In this document: positions 26,577-35,223 of the stretch, piece by piece
Layout of the letters: each line of letters starts with the position of its first letter
Numbering within the stretch: the first letter of the stretch is position 1
Translations under genes and position numbers: made by a program
From: Campylobacter showae
GTDB lineage: Bacteria > Campylobacterota > Campylobacteria > Campylobacterales > Campylobacteraceae
NCBI RefSeq assembly: GCF_004803815.1
Contig: NZ_CP012544.1
Coordinates: forward strand, 1,798,001 to 1,862,000
Direction: 5' to 3'
DNA length: 64,000 bases
Notes under the pieces: model-generated
What the model saw: the letters and a program-made list of their open reading frames with translations, nothing else
The model's database searches: none
Told to the model about the DNA's origin: nothing

Positions 26577-28430
26577 TTAAAAACTAGAGTGAAAGCTGAC
26601 AAACACCGCCCTCCCCGGCGCATGCACCACCGCAGGATCTAGCGCCCCTACGTGCTCGCCGCTGATAAACTCGGCGTAATCTTTATCAAAGATATTTGTC
26701 ACGCCCAGCCTCACGCCCCAGCTGTTTTTAAACTCAAATCCGCCGTAAACGTCCATCGTCGTAAAGCTCCTAGCCGCTTCGCGCTTATCGATGCCAAAGC
26801 CGGTGGTTTTATCAAAATCTCCCCTATTTTGCTTTGCTACGTAGCGCACCGCAGTGCCGATATTGTAGCTGCCAAAGCTCGCGTAGTCTTTGTAATCAAA
26901 GGCCAAATTTGCCTCAAACGGGCGGATCTGATAGAGCGGTCTGCCGTCAGTTTTGTTTTGTCCGTAGTTGTAAAATAACGAAGTTTTTAGCCCGAAATTT
27001 CGCGCGAAGTTATACTCGCCGCGCAAATTTACGCTGTAAATTCTAGCGTCGACGTTACGCGTGATGACGGCGTTTCTGTTTATTGGCGGCGTGGATGAAG
27101 CGGCATGACGGCGATCGTAGATAACCAGATCCTGCACGTCGTCTGCGATAAAGTGCCCGCCCACGCTAAAGCTATCCTCGCCCTGGCGCGAACTTAAGTA
27201 ATCTTTATAAAATTCGCTCTTGTAAGTAAAGCCCAAATTTACGCGGTTGTGACGCTCCGGTTTTAGCAGCGGGTTGCTCACCCAGCCGTTATTCATCGGA
27301 CCGTAAAGCGTGTTAAATCGCTCCATGTTGCCGGGTATGCGCTGCAAGCTCTCAAGCGCCGCGTAGTAGCTATCCAGCTCGTTTGGCGTGAAATCGTATT
27401 TTAGGCTAGCGCTTAGGCCATCTTGCTTGACGCTACTGTCAAAATCATATCCATAAACGCTGCGGATAAGCCCTTTTACCGTTCTAAGCGGTGCGGCGGG
27501 CGCAAAATAGGGCTCGTTTAGCCCCTTTAAATTTGATCTCATCCAGTCGTAGTTTAGAGCTAAACTAAGCTTGTGAGCGTCGTTAAATTTATAGCTTAGC
27601 GTATCAAAAATCCTCGTTCGTTTATTTGTCACGTCGGCAAATCTATATCCGTTAAAAACCCATCCGCTCGGTTGCCTCTGATATCTTTTGCCCTCGTGAT
27701 TATCGTGCTGATAGCTGATGCCCGCAAGATTATGAAAATCGCCAAAATCCGCGTCGTATTTTAGCTCGGCGTCCACGATTTTTCTATCCAGTTCGACCTT
27801 GACCGTCTGCGCCGCGCTCCTTAGATGATAGTTGTCGGCGTTTCTGCTCACGTCGCGTAGCATCAGCTCGAAATTTAGCGTATTTGATAGATCCTCCGCG
27901 CCGATACGAGCGTTAAATTTACCGACGTATCGCTCGGTTTTAACGGCATCCATTAGATGGTGAGGCTGCTTGTCGTCGTCGATGTTGTCGTGTACGAGCG
28001 TAAATCTAAACTCGCTTAGCTCGCTAGGCACGAAACCCACGACTGCGCTTTGCCCCTGCCTGGCGTAGCCGTAGTTCCACTCTCTGCCGCCGCCGTCTTT
28101 GTAGCGGTTGGCTTTAGAAAAGTTCGCGTTTAAAATCGTGTAGAAATTTGCGCCGCGGTATTTAAAAAGTCCCGAACCGTAAAACGTCCTGCCGTAAAAT
28201 CCGCCCGCGACGTGAAATTTATTCATAGAATTATCAAGCAAATCCGTCACGAAAAAATAATCATCCCTAGGCGCGCGGTCGAATTGGTTTTCGGGAAACG
28301 CGCTTTGGGCGATGTTTGGCGTATAAGGCGGCGGAGGCGTAAAATCCTTTATCGGCTTTATGACGTCGGGATTTGCGCCGTTTGCAAATAGCGCCGTCGC
28401 AGCCGCAGCCAGACTGATAGCTAATCTCAT
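26577..28430 (-). CDS. Outer-membrane receptor barrel, NosA/OprC-like, apparently without plug domain
   Basis: The 617-residue protein has a signal peptide (MRLAISLAAAATALFANG) and then, after only about 50 residues, runs of alternating beta strands such as FHVAGGFYGRTFYGSG. No plug-domain sequence is visible, although TonB-dependent receptors normally have about 120-150 residues there. The C-terminal part has NPLLKPERHNRVNLGF, LGVTNIFDKDYAEFIS and HAPGRAVFVSFHSSF, resembling TonB-dependent copper receptors. Copper is therefore a candidate ligand, which would fit the NnrS neighbour. AAAGGA precedes the ATG. Either the plug is truly absent or this is another barrel family. Confidence 0.75.
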   Translation of the reverse strand: MRLAISLAAAATALFANGANPDVIKPIKDFTPPPPYTPNIAQSAFPENQFDRAPRDDYFFVTDLLDNSMNKFHVAGGFYGRTFYGSGLFKYRGANFYTILNANFSKANRYKDGGGREWNYGYARQGQSAVVGFVPSELSEFRFTLVHDNIDDDKQPHHLMDAVKTERYVGKFNARIGAEDLSNTLNFELMLRDVSRNADNYHLRSAAQTVKVELDRKIVDAELKYDADFGDFHNLAGISYQHDNHEGKRYQRQPSGWVFNGYRFADVTNKRTRIFDTLSYKFNDAHKLSLALNYDWMRSNLKGLNEPYFAPAAPLRTVKGLIRSVYGYDFDSSVKQDGLSASLKYDFTPNELDSYYAALESLQRIPGNMERFNTLYGPMNNGWVSNPLLKPERHNRVNLGFTYKSEFYKDYLSSRQGEDSFSVGGHFIADDVQDLVIYDRRHAASSTPPINRNAVITRNVDARIYSVNLRGEYNFARNFGLKTSLFYNYGQNKTDGRPLYQIRPFEANLAFDYKDYASFGSYNIGTAVRYVAKQNRGDFDKTTGFGIDKREAARSFTTMDVYGGFEFKNSWGVRLGVTNIFDKDYAEFISGEHVGALDPAVVHAPGRAVFVSFHSSF

Positions 28431-28442
28431 TTAGTATCCTTT

Positions 28443-28468
28443 ATGATAATTTTAATTTTTTGTATCAT
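28443..28468. promoter_or_regulatory. Inverted repeat in the receptor promoter
   Basis: ATGATA (28443-28448) and TATCAT (28463-28468) face each other in a very AT-rich stretch. TATAATTATGAT on the minus strand could be a -10 region. The GATAAT/ATTATC content recalls Fur boxes, but spacing differs from the canonical 19-bp site. Confidence 0.4.
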
Positions 28469-28603
28469 AATTATATAGAAAAATATTTGAAAAAATCTTG
28501 ATTTTCGTTTTTGACGCTAGAGAAGTTAAATTTGATAAACGTAAATTTTAGGCAAAGAGTGAATAGTCTGAATCGATGTGTAAAATTTAAAAACTCAAAT
28601 TTA

Positions 28604-28626
28604 CATTTTCAAGGTGCGGGTCTCGG
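28604..28626 (+). repeat. GGTGCGGGTCT dispersed repeat, copy d
   Basis: It reads ATTTTCAAGGTGCGGGTCTC followed by GG. It lies in the 407-base gap between the receptor and TraT-like genes, which holds no gene I can support. Confidence 0.65.
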
Positions 28627-28696
28627 TGGGTAAAATTTGAAGCCGAAATTGACAAATTTGACTTTAAATTTGAGCGTAAAACGATAAGGTGAAGTA

Positions 28697-28828
28697 TTTT
28701 TTCTTTAGACGAGGCGGAAATGAGCCGAGCGAGGGCGCGTATATAAAATACGTAACCGAGCTTCGGCGAAATTTCCTTCTGCTTGCAGTTGCGAGTGCAA
28801 CGAAGCAAAGCGAAGTATAAAGGAAAAA
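28697..28828. repeat. Nested-hairpin repeat downstream of the TraT-like gene
   Basis: The outermost stem TTTTTTCTTTA/TAAAGGAAAAA (28697-28707, 28818-28828) keeps pairing despite several changes from the element at 26458-26556. Within it lie GGAAAT/ATTTCC (28716-28721, 28771-28776), GCCGAGC with a bulged partner, and an inner CGTAT/ATACG stem (28738-28742, 28748-28752) shared with copy 1 at 841. A CTGCTTGCAGTTGCGAG word is inserted at about 28776-28815. It ends ten bases from the TraT-like stop codon. Confidence 0.78.
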
Positions 28829-28837
28829 GACAAGCCG

Positions 28838-29431
28838 CTAAGGATAAAAGAAACTAAGTATCTGCGTCGCCGCTTTTTCTTCTATGTATGGGATTATATA
28901 ACTTGGCGAATAAAGATTTTGGCCGCTTTCGATCTCGAGATTGGTTCTTTGTTCGCTGCCGTTTGCGCGGATCATCACGCTGATAAAGGCTCTATAAAGA
29001 TAATAATCCGTCCTGTCGTAAAAATCATCGTCAAACGGGTCGCCAAAAAGCATGCCAAAGCCCATGTTACGCCTGTATCCGTAGCCGCCCCAGCCGTAAC
29101 CCATGCTCATATACGCGCGCGGGCGTTCGCGTCGCTCAAAGCGCTGCAAGCTCGCAAAATCGCCCATTATCACTATATCGGCGCTCTTTTGGTCCATGCT
29201 TTGCGTAAAGCCGTTTTGCAGTAGCTTGTTTCGCACGGTATTTTCTAGCGTGTTTGCGTAGCCGCAGGAGTTTTTAAAGTAAACGTAGACGCTGCGCGAG
29301 GCTTTTTTCACGTCGCCGTTAGTGATGAAAATCGGCACCGTGCTTCTAGCATAAAGCTCTGGCGTGCGGGGCTCGCCGCAGCCTACGAAAAAAATCGCAA
29401 ATAGCAAAATAGAGAAAATTTTTGGTTTCAT
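28838..29431 (-). CDS. TraT-like outer-membrane lipoprotein
   Basis: The 197-residue product has a lipoprotein signal, FAIFFVGCGE, with the cysteine at 18. The mature part has VYVYFKNSCGYANTLENTVRNKLL and SADIVIMGDF, which resemble TraT-type surface-exclusion and complement-resistance lipoproteins, and a Gly-Tyr-Arg-rich segment (YMSMGYGWGGYGYRR). The match is by pattern only. It lies downstream of the iron-uptake genes on the same strand with a 109-base gap. Confidence 0.55.
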   Translation of the reverse strand: MKPKIFSILLFAIFFVGCGEPRTPELYARSTVPIFITNGDVKKASRSVYVYFKNSCGYANTLENTVRNKLLQNGFTQSMDQKSADIVIMGDFASLQRFERRERPRAYMSMGYGWGGYGYRRNMGFGMLFGDPFDDDFYDRTDYYLYRAFISVMIRANGSEQRTNLEIESGQNLYSPSYIIPYIEEKAATQILSFFYP

Positions 29432-29540
29432 TTCGCGTCTCCTTATTCAAATTTGACCGCCGCAAATTTAACGCGGACGGGTCAAATTTAGGATCAAATT
29501 TAAGCGTATTTTACTACTAAATCTTTACGTTTGAGTAAAT

Positions 29541-30038
29541 TTATAACACGAGCTTGATCTCGTTTTCAAGGGTTGCTTTTGGCGTGAGTCCAATGAAGCG
29601 CTTTTTGAGATTGCCCTCGCCGTCAAAGACGAATATCGCGGGCACGCCCATCACGCCGCCTACGGCCTTGCTAAAATAATCAACCGAAACCTTATCGCTA
29701 ATCACGTCGTAGGCAATATGGTGCTGCCTAACCATGTCGATATCTTTATCAAATCCGAGGCTGGGTCCAAATATCCCGTAAACGCCGAATTTGTCCTTAA
29801 ATTCGTAGTAAATTTCATTTACGATCGGAGCTTGCGCTACGCAGGCGCCGCAAGAAGTGCCGAAGAAAAATAGCATGTATGGCTTGCCGTCCGTTTTGAG
29901 TCGTCTGCCCTCGGGAAAATAGTGCGTATCGACGCCCTTTGGCGAGTTTAGGCTAATGTGGTGTTTATCAAAGCCGCTATTTCCGCAGCCAGCTATCATC
30001 GCCGCCGCAAAAACTAAAAGTATATATTTTTTTATCAT
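29541..30038 (-). CDS. TlpA-type periplasmic thioredoxin lipoprotein of the p19 iron locus
   Basis: The 165-residue protein starts with a lipoprotein signal (LVFAAAMIAGC) and has a thioredoxin active site FGTSCGACVAQAP (CxxC) near residue 68, followed by GVMGVPAIFVFDGEG with the cis-proline. It corresponds to the thioredoxin genes that end the p19 locus of C. jejuni (Cj1664/Cj1665), where two are present; only one is seen here. I chose the ATG at 30038 because GGGAGAG lies just before it. It probably reduces thiols or haem/iron-binding sites in the periplasm. Confidence 0.82.
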   Translation of the reverse strand: MIKKYILLVFAAAMIAGCGNSGFDKHHISLNSPKGVDTHYFPEGRRLKTDGKPYMLFFFGTSCGACVAQAPIVNEIYYEFKDKFGVYGIFGPSLGFDKDIDMVRQHHIAYDVISDKVSVDYFSKAVGGVMGVPAIFVFDGEGNLKKRFIGLTPKATLENEIKLVL

Positions 30039-30051
30039 AACTCTCCCAAAT

Positions 30052-30789
30052 TTAAACCGTAGCAAAGGCGGTTTGACCTTTTGGTTCGCTTGCTAGCCTC
30101 TCGCATGCCTCCGCACGCTCGCCGTCGCTCACGTAGTGGATATTTTCCATCTTGCCGTGCCTTAGATAGACGATCTTGTCGCCAAACTGCCCAAGATCGG
30201 GGTTGTGCGTGATGAGCAGGATGGTTTTGCCTTCGCTTCGCAGCTTTTGAAATAGCTCCAAAACCACGCGTTCGTTGGCTTCGTCTAGGTTACCAGTCGG
30301 CTCGTCGGCTATCAAAATATCAGGATCGTTGATGAGGGCGCGCGCGATGCACAGACGCTGCTGCTCGCCGCCGCTAAGCTGACTCGGACGGTGATCTAGC
30401 CTGTGCCCTAACCCCACTCGCTCGAGCGCCTTTTTAGCGTCCTCTTCGTCCACGCTGCTGTGATAGTACTGCGCTATCATCACGTTTTCGACGCAGTTTA
30501 GGTAGGGGATGAGGTGAAACTGCTGAAATATCAGCCCGATCTTTTCGCGGCGAAATTTGAGCGTCTCCTCGTCGCTAAGTCTGCTAGCGTCGTCTCCGCC
30601 TAGCGTGTACGTGCCAGCTGTTGGCTCGTCCATCAGCGAGAGGATATTTACCAGCGTACTTTTACCGCTACCGCTTGGCCCCATTATGCTGACCCACTCG
30701 CCGGCGTTTACGTCAAAGGTAATGCCCTCCAGCGCCCTTACTTCGCCAAATCTTTTTTCTATCCCGTTTAATCTTATCGCGTATTGCAT
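30052..30789 (-). CDS. ABC transporter ATP-binding protein of the p19 iron locus
   Basis: The 245-residue ATPase has Walker [10 protein letters not shown], signature [16 protein letters not shown], Walker [14 protein letters not shown] and switch LLITHN. It is of the MacB/LolD type that works with FtsX-like permeases, and two such permeases are encoded just upstream. The order matches Cj1663 in C. jejuni. Its start is one base from the permease stop. Confidence 0.92.
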   Translation of the reverse strand: MQYAIRLNGIEKRFGEVRALEGITFDVNAGEWVSIMGPSGSGKSTLVNILSLMDEPTAGTYTLGGDDASRLSDEETLKFRREKIGLIFQQFHLIPYLNCVENVMIAQYYHSSVDEEDAKKALERVGLGHRLDHRPSQLSGGEQQRLCIARALINDPDILIADEPTGNLDEANERVVLELFQKLRSEGKTILLITHNPDLGQFGDKIVYLRHGKMENIHYVSDGERAEACERLASEPKGQTAFATV

Positions 30790-30790
30790 A

Positions 30791-31930
30791 TCATTCTCCT
30801 CTTAAAATATCGGCCATCTTGTTTTCCAGCGCCCGTTTGATCGGATAGATCGAGGCCACGCCAGCAAAAACGAGCGAGATAACCATCGCTATCGGTATGC
30901 TCATAAATCTAAAATCTATGCTCGAATCAAAAATCGCGTAGCCTAAAATTTGCGCCAAACCGTAGCCTAAAATAGCACCCGCCAAAGCCGCCGCAAACGC
31001 AGTGACGAAGGTCTCGACGCCGAACAAATTTAGCACGTTTTTCTTGCTGGCCCCCAGCGCCCTAAGCAACGCAATCTCCTTTGAGCGCGAGAACAAAATC
31101 GCGCTTAGCGTCGTGTTTACGCACATTGAAGTGATAAGCAAGATAACAAAGCTAACTAGCGCCATCAAAAGCTTAATCTTATCCAAAATTAGGCCCTCTG
31201 ATTTTGAAATTTTAGCCACGGGTTTAACCGAAATTTGCTCGTCGCTAAGGCTCTTGCCAAGCTCGCTGATGTAGTCAAATTTGCCCGTTACTACGGCTTC
31301 GGCGTAGTTTAGCGTGTTTGGCTCGTTTGCTATCTTTTGCGCTAGAGGCAGCGAGATGATGAGTAGCGAGTCCTCTTTGTCGCCGTCTTGCACGATGCCA
31401 CGGATCTTTACTTTTTCGCCCGCGTTCGCGCCGATTTGTCTTACTTCGATCACGTCGCCGACCTTAAAGCCGCTTTGTTTGGCTAGATCGGTGCCGATTA
31501 GCGCGTTTCTCTCGTCAAAATCAAGCGTTATGCCCTGCCCCTCTTTAACCTCCAAAAACGGCTTAACCCGCGTTAAATCGCTAAATTTGACGCCCATAGC
31601 GATCGCGGTCGTTGGACCTATGTTTACCTGCGTGAAAAGATATCCGCTCTGTCCGATTAGCTTGTCGCTTGGGATTTTGGCGATCTTTTCGTTAAATTTA
31701 GCCTCGTTTACCTCGTCGCTAACCGGGTCTGCGGGAGCAAAAACCACGTTTGCGCCGTAGCTTTTTAGCTCCTTCGTTACTTTTGAGTCGATATCAAGAT
31801 ATACGTTTACAAAGGCCGCCGTCACGCACGCGCCAAGCAGGATAGAGACGATGATGACGCCCACTCTAGCCGCGCCAAAGCGCAGGCTTTTAAAGATAAC
31901 GTTATAAAAAAAGCCCTTATTTGCGATCAT
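30791..31930 (-). CDS. FtsX-like ABC permease of the p19 iron locus (second)
   Basis: The 379-residue protein has an N-terminal helix, a MacB-like periplasmic domain of about 220 residues, and three C-terminal helices with the FtsX pattern SRSKEIALLRALGASKKNVLNLFGVE. This corresponds to Cj1662. It overlaps the preceding permease gene by 14 bases. Together with the ATPase it should form a mechanotransmitting ABC complex rather than a classical importer. Confidence 0.88.
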   Translation of the reverse strand: MIANKGFFYNVIFKSLRFGAARVGVIIVSILLGACVTAAFVNVYLDIDSKVTKELKSYGANVVFAPADPVSDEVNEAKFNEKIAKIPSDKLIGQSGYLFTQVNIGPTTAIAMGVKFSDLTRVKPFLEVKEGQGITLDFDERNALIGTDLAKQSGFKVGDVIEVRQIGANAGEKVKIRGIVQDGDKEDSLLIISLPLAQKIANEPNTLNYAEAVVTGKFDYISELGKSLSDEQISVKPVAKISKSEGLILDKIKLLMALVSFVILLITSMCVNTTLSAILFSRSKEIALLRALGASKKNVLNLFGVETFVTAFAAALAGAILGYGLAQILGYAIFDSSIDFRFMSIPIAMVISLVFAGVASIYPIKRALENKMADILRGE

Positions 31931-33197
31931 ATAGCACCTCCGCAGGCAAGAGTTTAACTACGCTTCTCATCGGCACGAGCGAGCCCGCGATCGAGATAAG
32001 AAGCGCAAAAGCGATACTAAGCGGAAGCACGATCCACGCTATGCCGATGCCGTAACCAAAGATACTGTAAGCGATTATGTAGCTTAGCGCGTAACCCAAA
32101 AACGCTCCCAAAATGCCCGCGAAAAACGCCACGACTAGGCTTTCGCTCGCAAAAAGAGCGTAAATTTCAAAGTTGCTCGCACCTATGGCTTTTAGCAGGC
32201 CGATCTCTTTTTTACGCCTGTAAATTTCGCTAGTCATCAGCGATGTAATGCCGATAGAGGAGACCGCAAGCGCGATAACACTAACGATACCCATTAGGCT
32301 TTGGATTTTTTTTACGATATTACTCTCGGCGTCGCTTACCTGCATCATCGCTTTTGCCGCTACGCCCGCGTAATTCTCCTCGATCTGATAGGCTATGGAG
32401 CTAACATAGGCCGAGCAGTACCACATATCGTATTCGGCGCTGTCTAGGTTGTCTAAATTTCGCCTGGCCTTGACGGAGAGGTCGTTTTCCGGGATTGTCA
32501 TCGCCGAAACCTCGGCTTTTGAGTACTGTCCGGGCTTATTTAGAAGCTCCTGAGCTAGCTTTAGCGAGGTTACGATCTTATAGCTCTCTTCGCCCGCTCC
32601 TTTTAGGATGCCCGCGATTTTTACGTTATGTCCGTTTAAATTTAGCTCGCCGCCGACGCTCAAATTTCGCTTTGCGGCTAAATTTTCGCCCACGAGCACG
32701 TTTTGCGTATCGTCGTCTTCTATCCATTTACCCTCAACCGCCCAAAAGCCAAACAGCGTTTTTACACCCGTTTTAAACTCGGGCTCGTCGGCAACGTTTG
32801 CAAATTTGTCAAACCAAGTGCCCGTAATTTGGTATTTTTCGCCGCTAGCGTCTTTTACCTCGCCATTTAAAAACGGCGCAAACGCCACGATGTTGTTTCG
32901 CCAGAAAATTTCCTTGATCTTATGCAAATCCTCTTCGTTTAGGTAGTTTTGCGATTTTAGCGGAGTGAAGTTTTTACCCTCGATCTCGATGGCTAGCGCT
33001 TCGCCCTTTGGCAAGACGACGATGTTTGAGCCGTATCCGCGCAGCTCGCTAGCGATCTGATCGCCGATTTTTAGCGTGATATTTAGCATACAAGCGATCA
33101 AAACCGTCGCCAAAAGTATGGTGATAAAAGCCATACCTTTTTGCACCTTAGAGCCGGTGATCGAGCTTTTTATAAGCCTTAGTTGCATATTTTTCAT
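31917..33197 (-). CDS. FtsX-like ABC permease of the p19 iron locus (first)
   Basis: This 426-residue relative of the following permease has the same layout: an N-terminal helix, a large periplasmic domain and three C-terminal helices with YRRKKEIGLLKAIGASNFEIYALFASE. It corresponds to Cj1661. Its start overlaps the stop of the Fe-S membrane protein gene by four bases, so the locus is translated as a tightly coupled set. Confidence 0.88.
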   Translation of the reverse strand: MKNMQLRLIKSSITGSKVQKGMAFITILLATVLIACMLNITLKIGDQIASELRGYGSNIVVLPKGEALAIEIEGKNFTPLKSQNYLNEEDLHKIKEIFWRNNIVAFAPFLNGEVKDASGEKYQITGTWFDKFANVADEPEFKTGVKTLFGFWAVEGKWIEDDDTQNVLVGENLAAKRNLSVGGELNLNGHNVKIAGILKGAGEESYKIVTSLKLAQELLNKPGQYSKAEVSAMTIPENDLSVKARRNLDNLDSAEYDMWYCSAYVSSIAYQIEENYAGVAAKAMMQVSDAESNIVKKIQSLMGIVSVIALAVSSIGITSLMTSEIYRRKKEIGLLKAIGASNFEIYALFASESLVVAFFAGILGAFLGYALSYIIAYSIFGYGIGIAWIVLPLSIAFALLISIAGSLVPMRSVVKLLPAEVLYDRK

Positions 33198-34561
33198 TTT
33201 AAAGTCCCGTTTATATCGACGTATTTTTCAGGGTTGGCTTCAAATTCCGCCTGAGTATTTTCGTTTTCAAAGAAATACGTCCTGTTGTAGTATAAATAAG
33301 ATTTCGAGCCGATGTTGCTTACTTTTTTGCGGCTTACCGGATCTAGCACCATTTTTTCGACGACTTTTGAGAAATAGTTCGCGCCGCTTTGGATGGTATC
33401 AAGCGTTACGGTTACGAATTTGCCGTCAAATTCAAAAGGCATAGGTATCGGGTTGCAGCCGCCCTCTTTGCCAACTGATGGCAAGAAAATGCGTACATTG
33501 CACGAGATGCAGATGAGATCGCCGCCCTTTTTGACGTAGCCCATATCGCCACATATCGCGCACGCGTCAAAGACGATGATCGGCGAAGCGCGGTCTGAAA
33601 AGCGGTTTAAAAGAAAAAACCTTATCTCCCTGCCCTCGTCGTTTATATAGGCGTAGCGGTGAAGTTCGTTGTCGGCTAGCTCTGCCACGTCAAATTTAAA
33701 CTCGTTATTTACTGGTTCTACGATGATAGGATCAGAGATCTCGGGCGGTTTAGATGCGTGCAGGTCGTAGTAAAGCCCAAAAATCAGAGCCGTGACGACA
33801 ATAGTTATGCTGCTTTTGGAGTTTGCCGCCATGAAATTTCTAGCCGCGTTGTTAAATCTAAATTTATTTGAGCCCACGACTGATTTTACCAGCGGAGCCG
33901 GGCGTTTTTTGAAATTTATAACCGCCAAAACCAAAACTAAAAAGATGAAAAAATACTGCGCAAACGTCGTATAATAAATGCCCTTAGCCACGAGCGAGAG
34001 CGCCCACGGATACGTAGGTATCATGCCCGCTCGCATAAACTCAAGCCCCGTGTTTGAAATAGCCTGCACTATCAAAACCGCAAGCGAAAGAAGCGAAAAC
34101 GTCCATAAGACGTGCTTGCAGAGACACTCTTTTAAATTTGAAACTACGAAAAACAAAATCAGCAAAAGCAAAAACGCAAATATCATCAAAAATAGGCTGA
34201 TGATAGACTGCGTATCGAGTAGCTCGCCGGCAAATACCGGAAAATTCGCGCCCGCGTGAGCGTAGGTTAGGCCGTAGCCCGCACCGAGAGCGAAAAACAT
34301 TATCATCTTTGCAGGGTTAAATTTGATAAAAATCCAAAGCGCGCTAACTAGCAAAAATACCAAAGTAGCCGCGTCAAATACCATTTTAACGCCCGCGTCG
34401 TGAAGCGTGAGTCTAGCGATCTTAAAAACGACTATGCCTACTGCGATACCCAAAACCGAGGGTAGAAACAGCGCTTTTAGGCTCTTTTTGTCGTTGTTTA
34501 ACGCTGCAAAAAGGACAAATCCCAGTAACGATGAGATAACTTGGACGAAATATATAGACAT
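33194..34561 (-). CDS. Fe-S membrane protein (DUF2318) of the p19 iron locus
   Basis: The 455-residue protein has about eight to ten membrane segments in its first 290 residues, then a periplasmic domain with CAICGDMGYVKKGGDLICISC (two CxxC pairs) and GGCNPIPMPFEFDG, typical of DUF2318. This corresponds to Cj1660. In related FTR1/P19 systems this protein is thought to pass electrons to periplasmic iron. It follows p19 after a hairpin that may reduce read-through. Confidence 0.88.
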   Translation of the reverse strand: MSIYFVQVISSLLGFVLFAALNNDKKSLKALFLPSVLGIAVGIVVFKIARLTLHDAGVKMVFDAATLVFLLVSALWIFIKFNPAKMIMFFALGAGYGLTYAHAGANFPVFAGELLDTQSIISLFLMIFAFLLLLILFFVVSNLKECLCKHVLWTFSLLSLAVLIVQAISNTGLEFMRAGMIPTYPWALSLVAKGIYYTTFAQYFFIFLVLVLAVINFKKRPAPLVKSVVGSNKFRFNNAARNFMAANSKSSITIVVTALIFGLYYDLHASKPPEISDPIIVEPVNNEFKFDVAELADNELHRYAYINDEGREIRFFLLNRFSDRASPIIVFDACAICGDMGYVKKGGDLICISCNVRIFLPSVGKEGGCNPIPMPFEFDGKFVTVTLDTIQSGANYFSKVVEKMVLDPVSRKKVSNIGSKSYLYYNRTYFFENENTQAEFEANPEKYVDINGTLK

Positions 34562-34590
34562 GATCAGCCCTGTAATTTGAGAATTTGAAT

Positions 34591-34617
34591 AAAATTTAGA
34601 GCGGACTTAGCCGCTCT
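34591..34617 (-). terminator. Hairpin between p19 and the DUF2318 gene
   Basis: AGAGCGG (34598-34604) pairs with CCGCTCT (34611-34617) around a six-base loop; AAATTTTATT follows on the minus strand. It lies just past the p19 stop within the operon, so it may act as a partial terminator that favours P19 over downstream products. Confidence 0.6.
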
Positions 34618-34626
34618 AAGCCCGAA

Positions 34627-35148
34627 TTATTTAGCAGGCGCTCCGGTATATTGGAATTTATAGGTCGTGGTAAACGGCTCGAACCATTTACCTACGCCCG
34701 TTTCTTTGTCTGCGTGACGACCGAAGCCTTGTTTTTCAGGATTTTCTATATGAAATTTTAGCTCGTAGTTGCCAACGCCCGTATCCATTTTTAGGTTAGC
34801 GCCGTAGTGAGGGCCGTCTTGAGCAACCATAGGCATAAATGTGCCTTTTTTAACTTTGCCGTTATCTAGGTTTTTTAGCTCGTAATTAACTTTTAGATAA
34901 GGGATCCACTCACCGGCTGCAAAGCCGTTTTTATTTCCCTCGATAGCGTGGATGTCGGCCTCTAGGTGGATGTCTGCTTTACTAGGAGCTAGGTCGATGC
35001 CTTTTGGCTCCATGTCGATCGGCTCTAGATAAACGGCAGCTATCTCCATGCCGTTGATCTCTACCGGATCGCCGATAGGAAACTCGCCTGCTACGGCTAC
35101 TGAAGCAGCAAGGCTAAATGCCAAAGCTGTTTTAACAAATTTGTTCAT
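34627..35148 (-). CDS. p19: P19 periplasmic iron/copper-binding protein
   Basis: The 173-residue product has a signal peptide (KTALAFSLAASVAVA) and the P19 family pattern, with GEFPIGDPVEINGMEIAAVY at the mature start, DIHLEADIHAIEGNKNGF, and GPHYGANLKMDTGVGNYEL. P19 is a dimeric metal-binding periplasmic protein required for growth in low iron and for use of certain iron sources in C. jejuni. It neighbours the FTR1 permease as expected. The conserved His and Met positions look intact. Confidence 0.93.
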   Translation of the reverse strand: MNKFVKTALAFSLAASVAVAGEFPIGDPVEINGMEIAAVYLEPIDMEPKGIDLAPSKADIHLEADIHAIEGNKNGFAAGEWIPYLKVNYELKNLDNGKVKKGTFMPMVAQDGPHYGANLKMDTGVGNYELKFHIENPEKQGFGRHADKETGVGKWFEPFTTTYKFQYTGAPAK

Positions 35149-35223
35149 GTTCTCTCCTTTAAATTGGTTTGTAAATTTATTTTTAAGCTTCGCGGCAACC
35201 CGCGAAAGCTAGAAACGTCAAAT

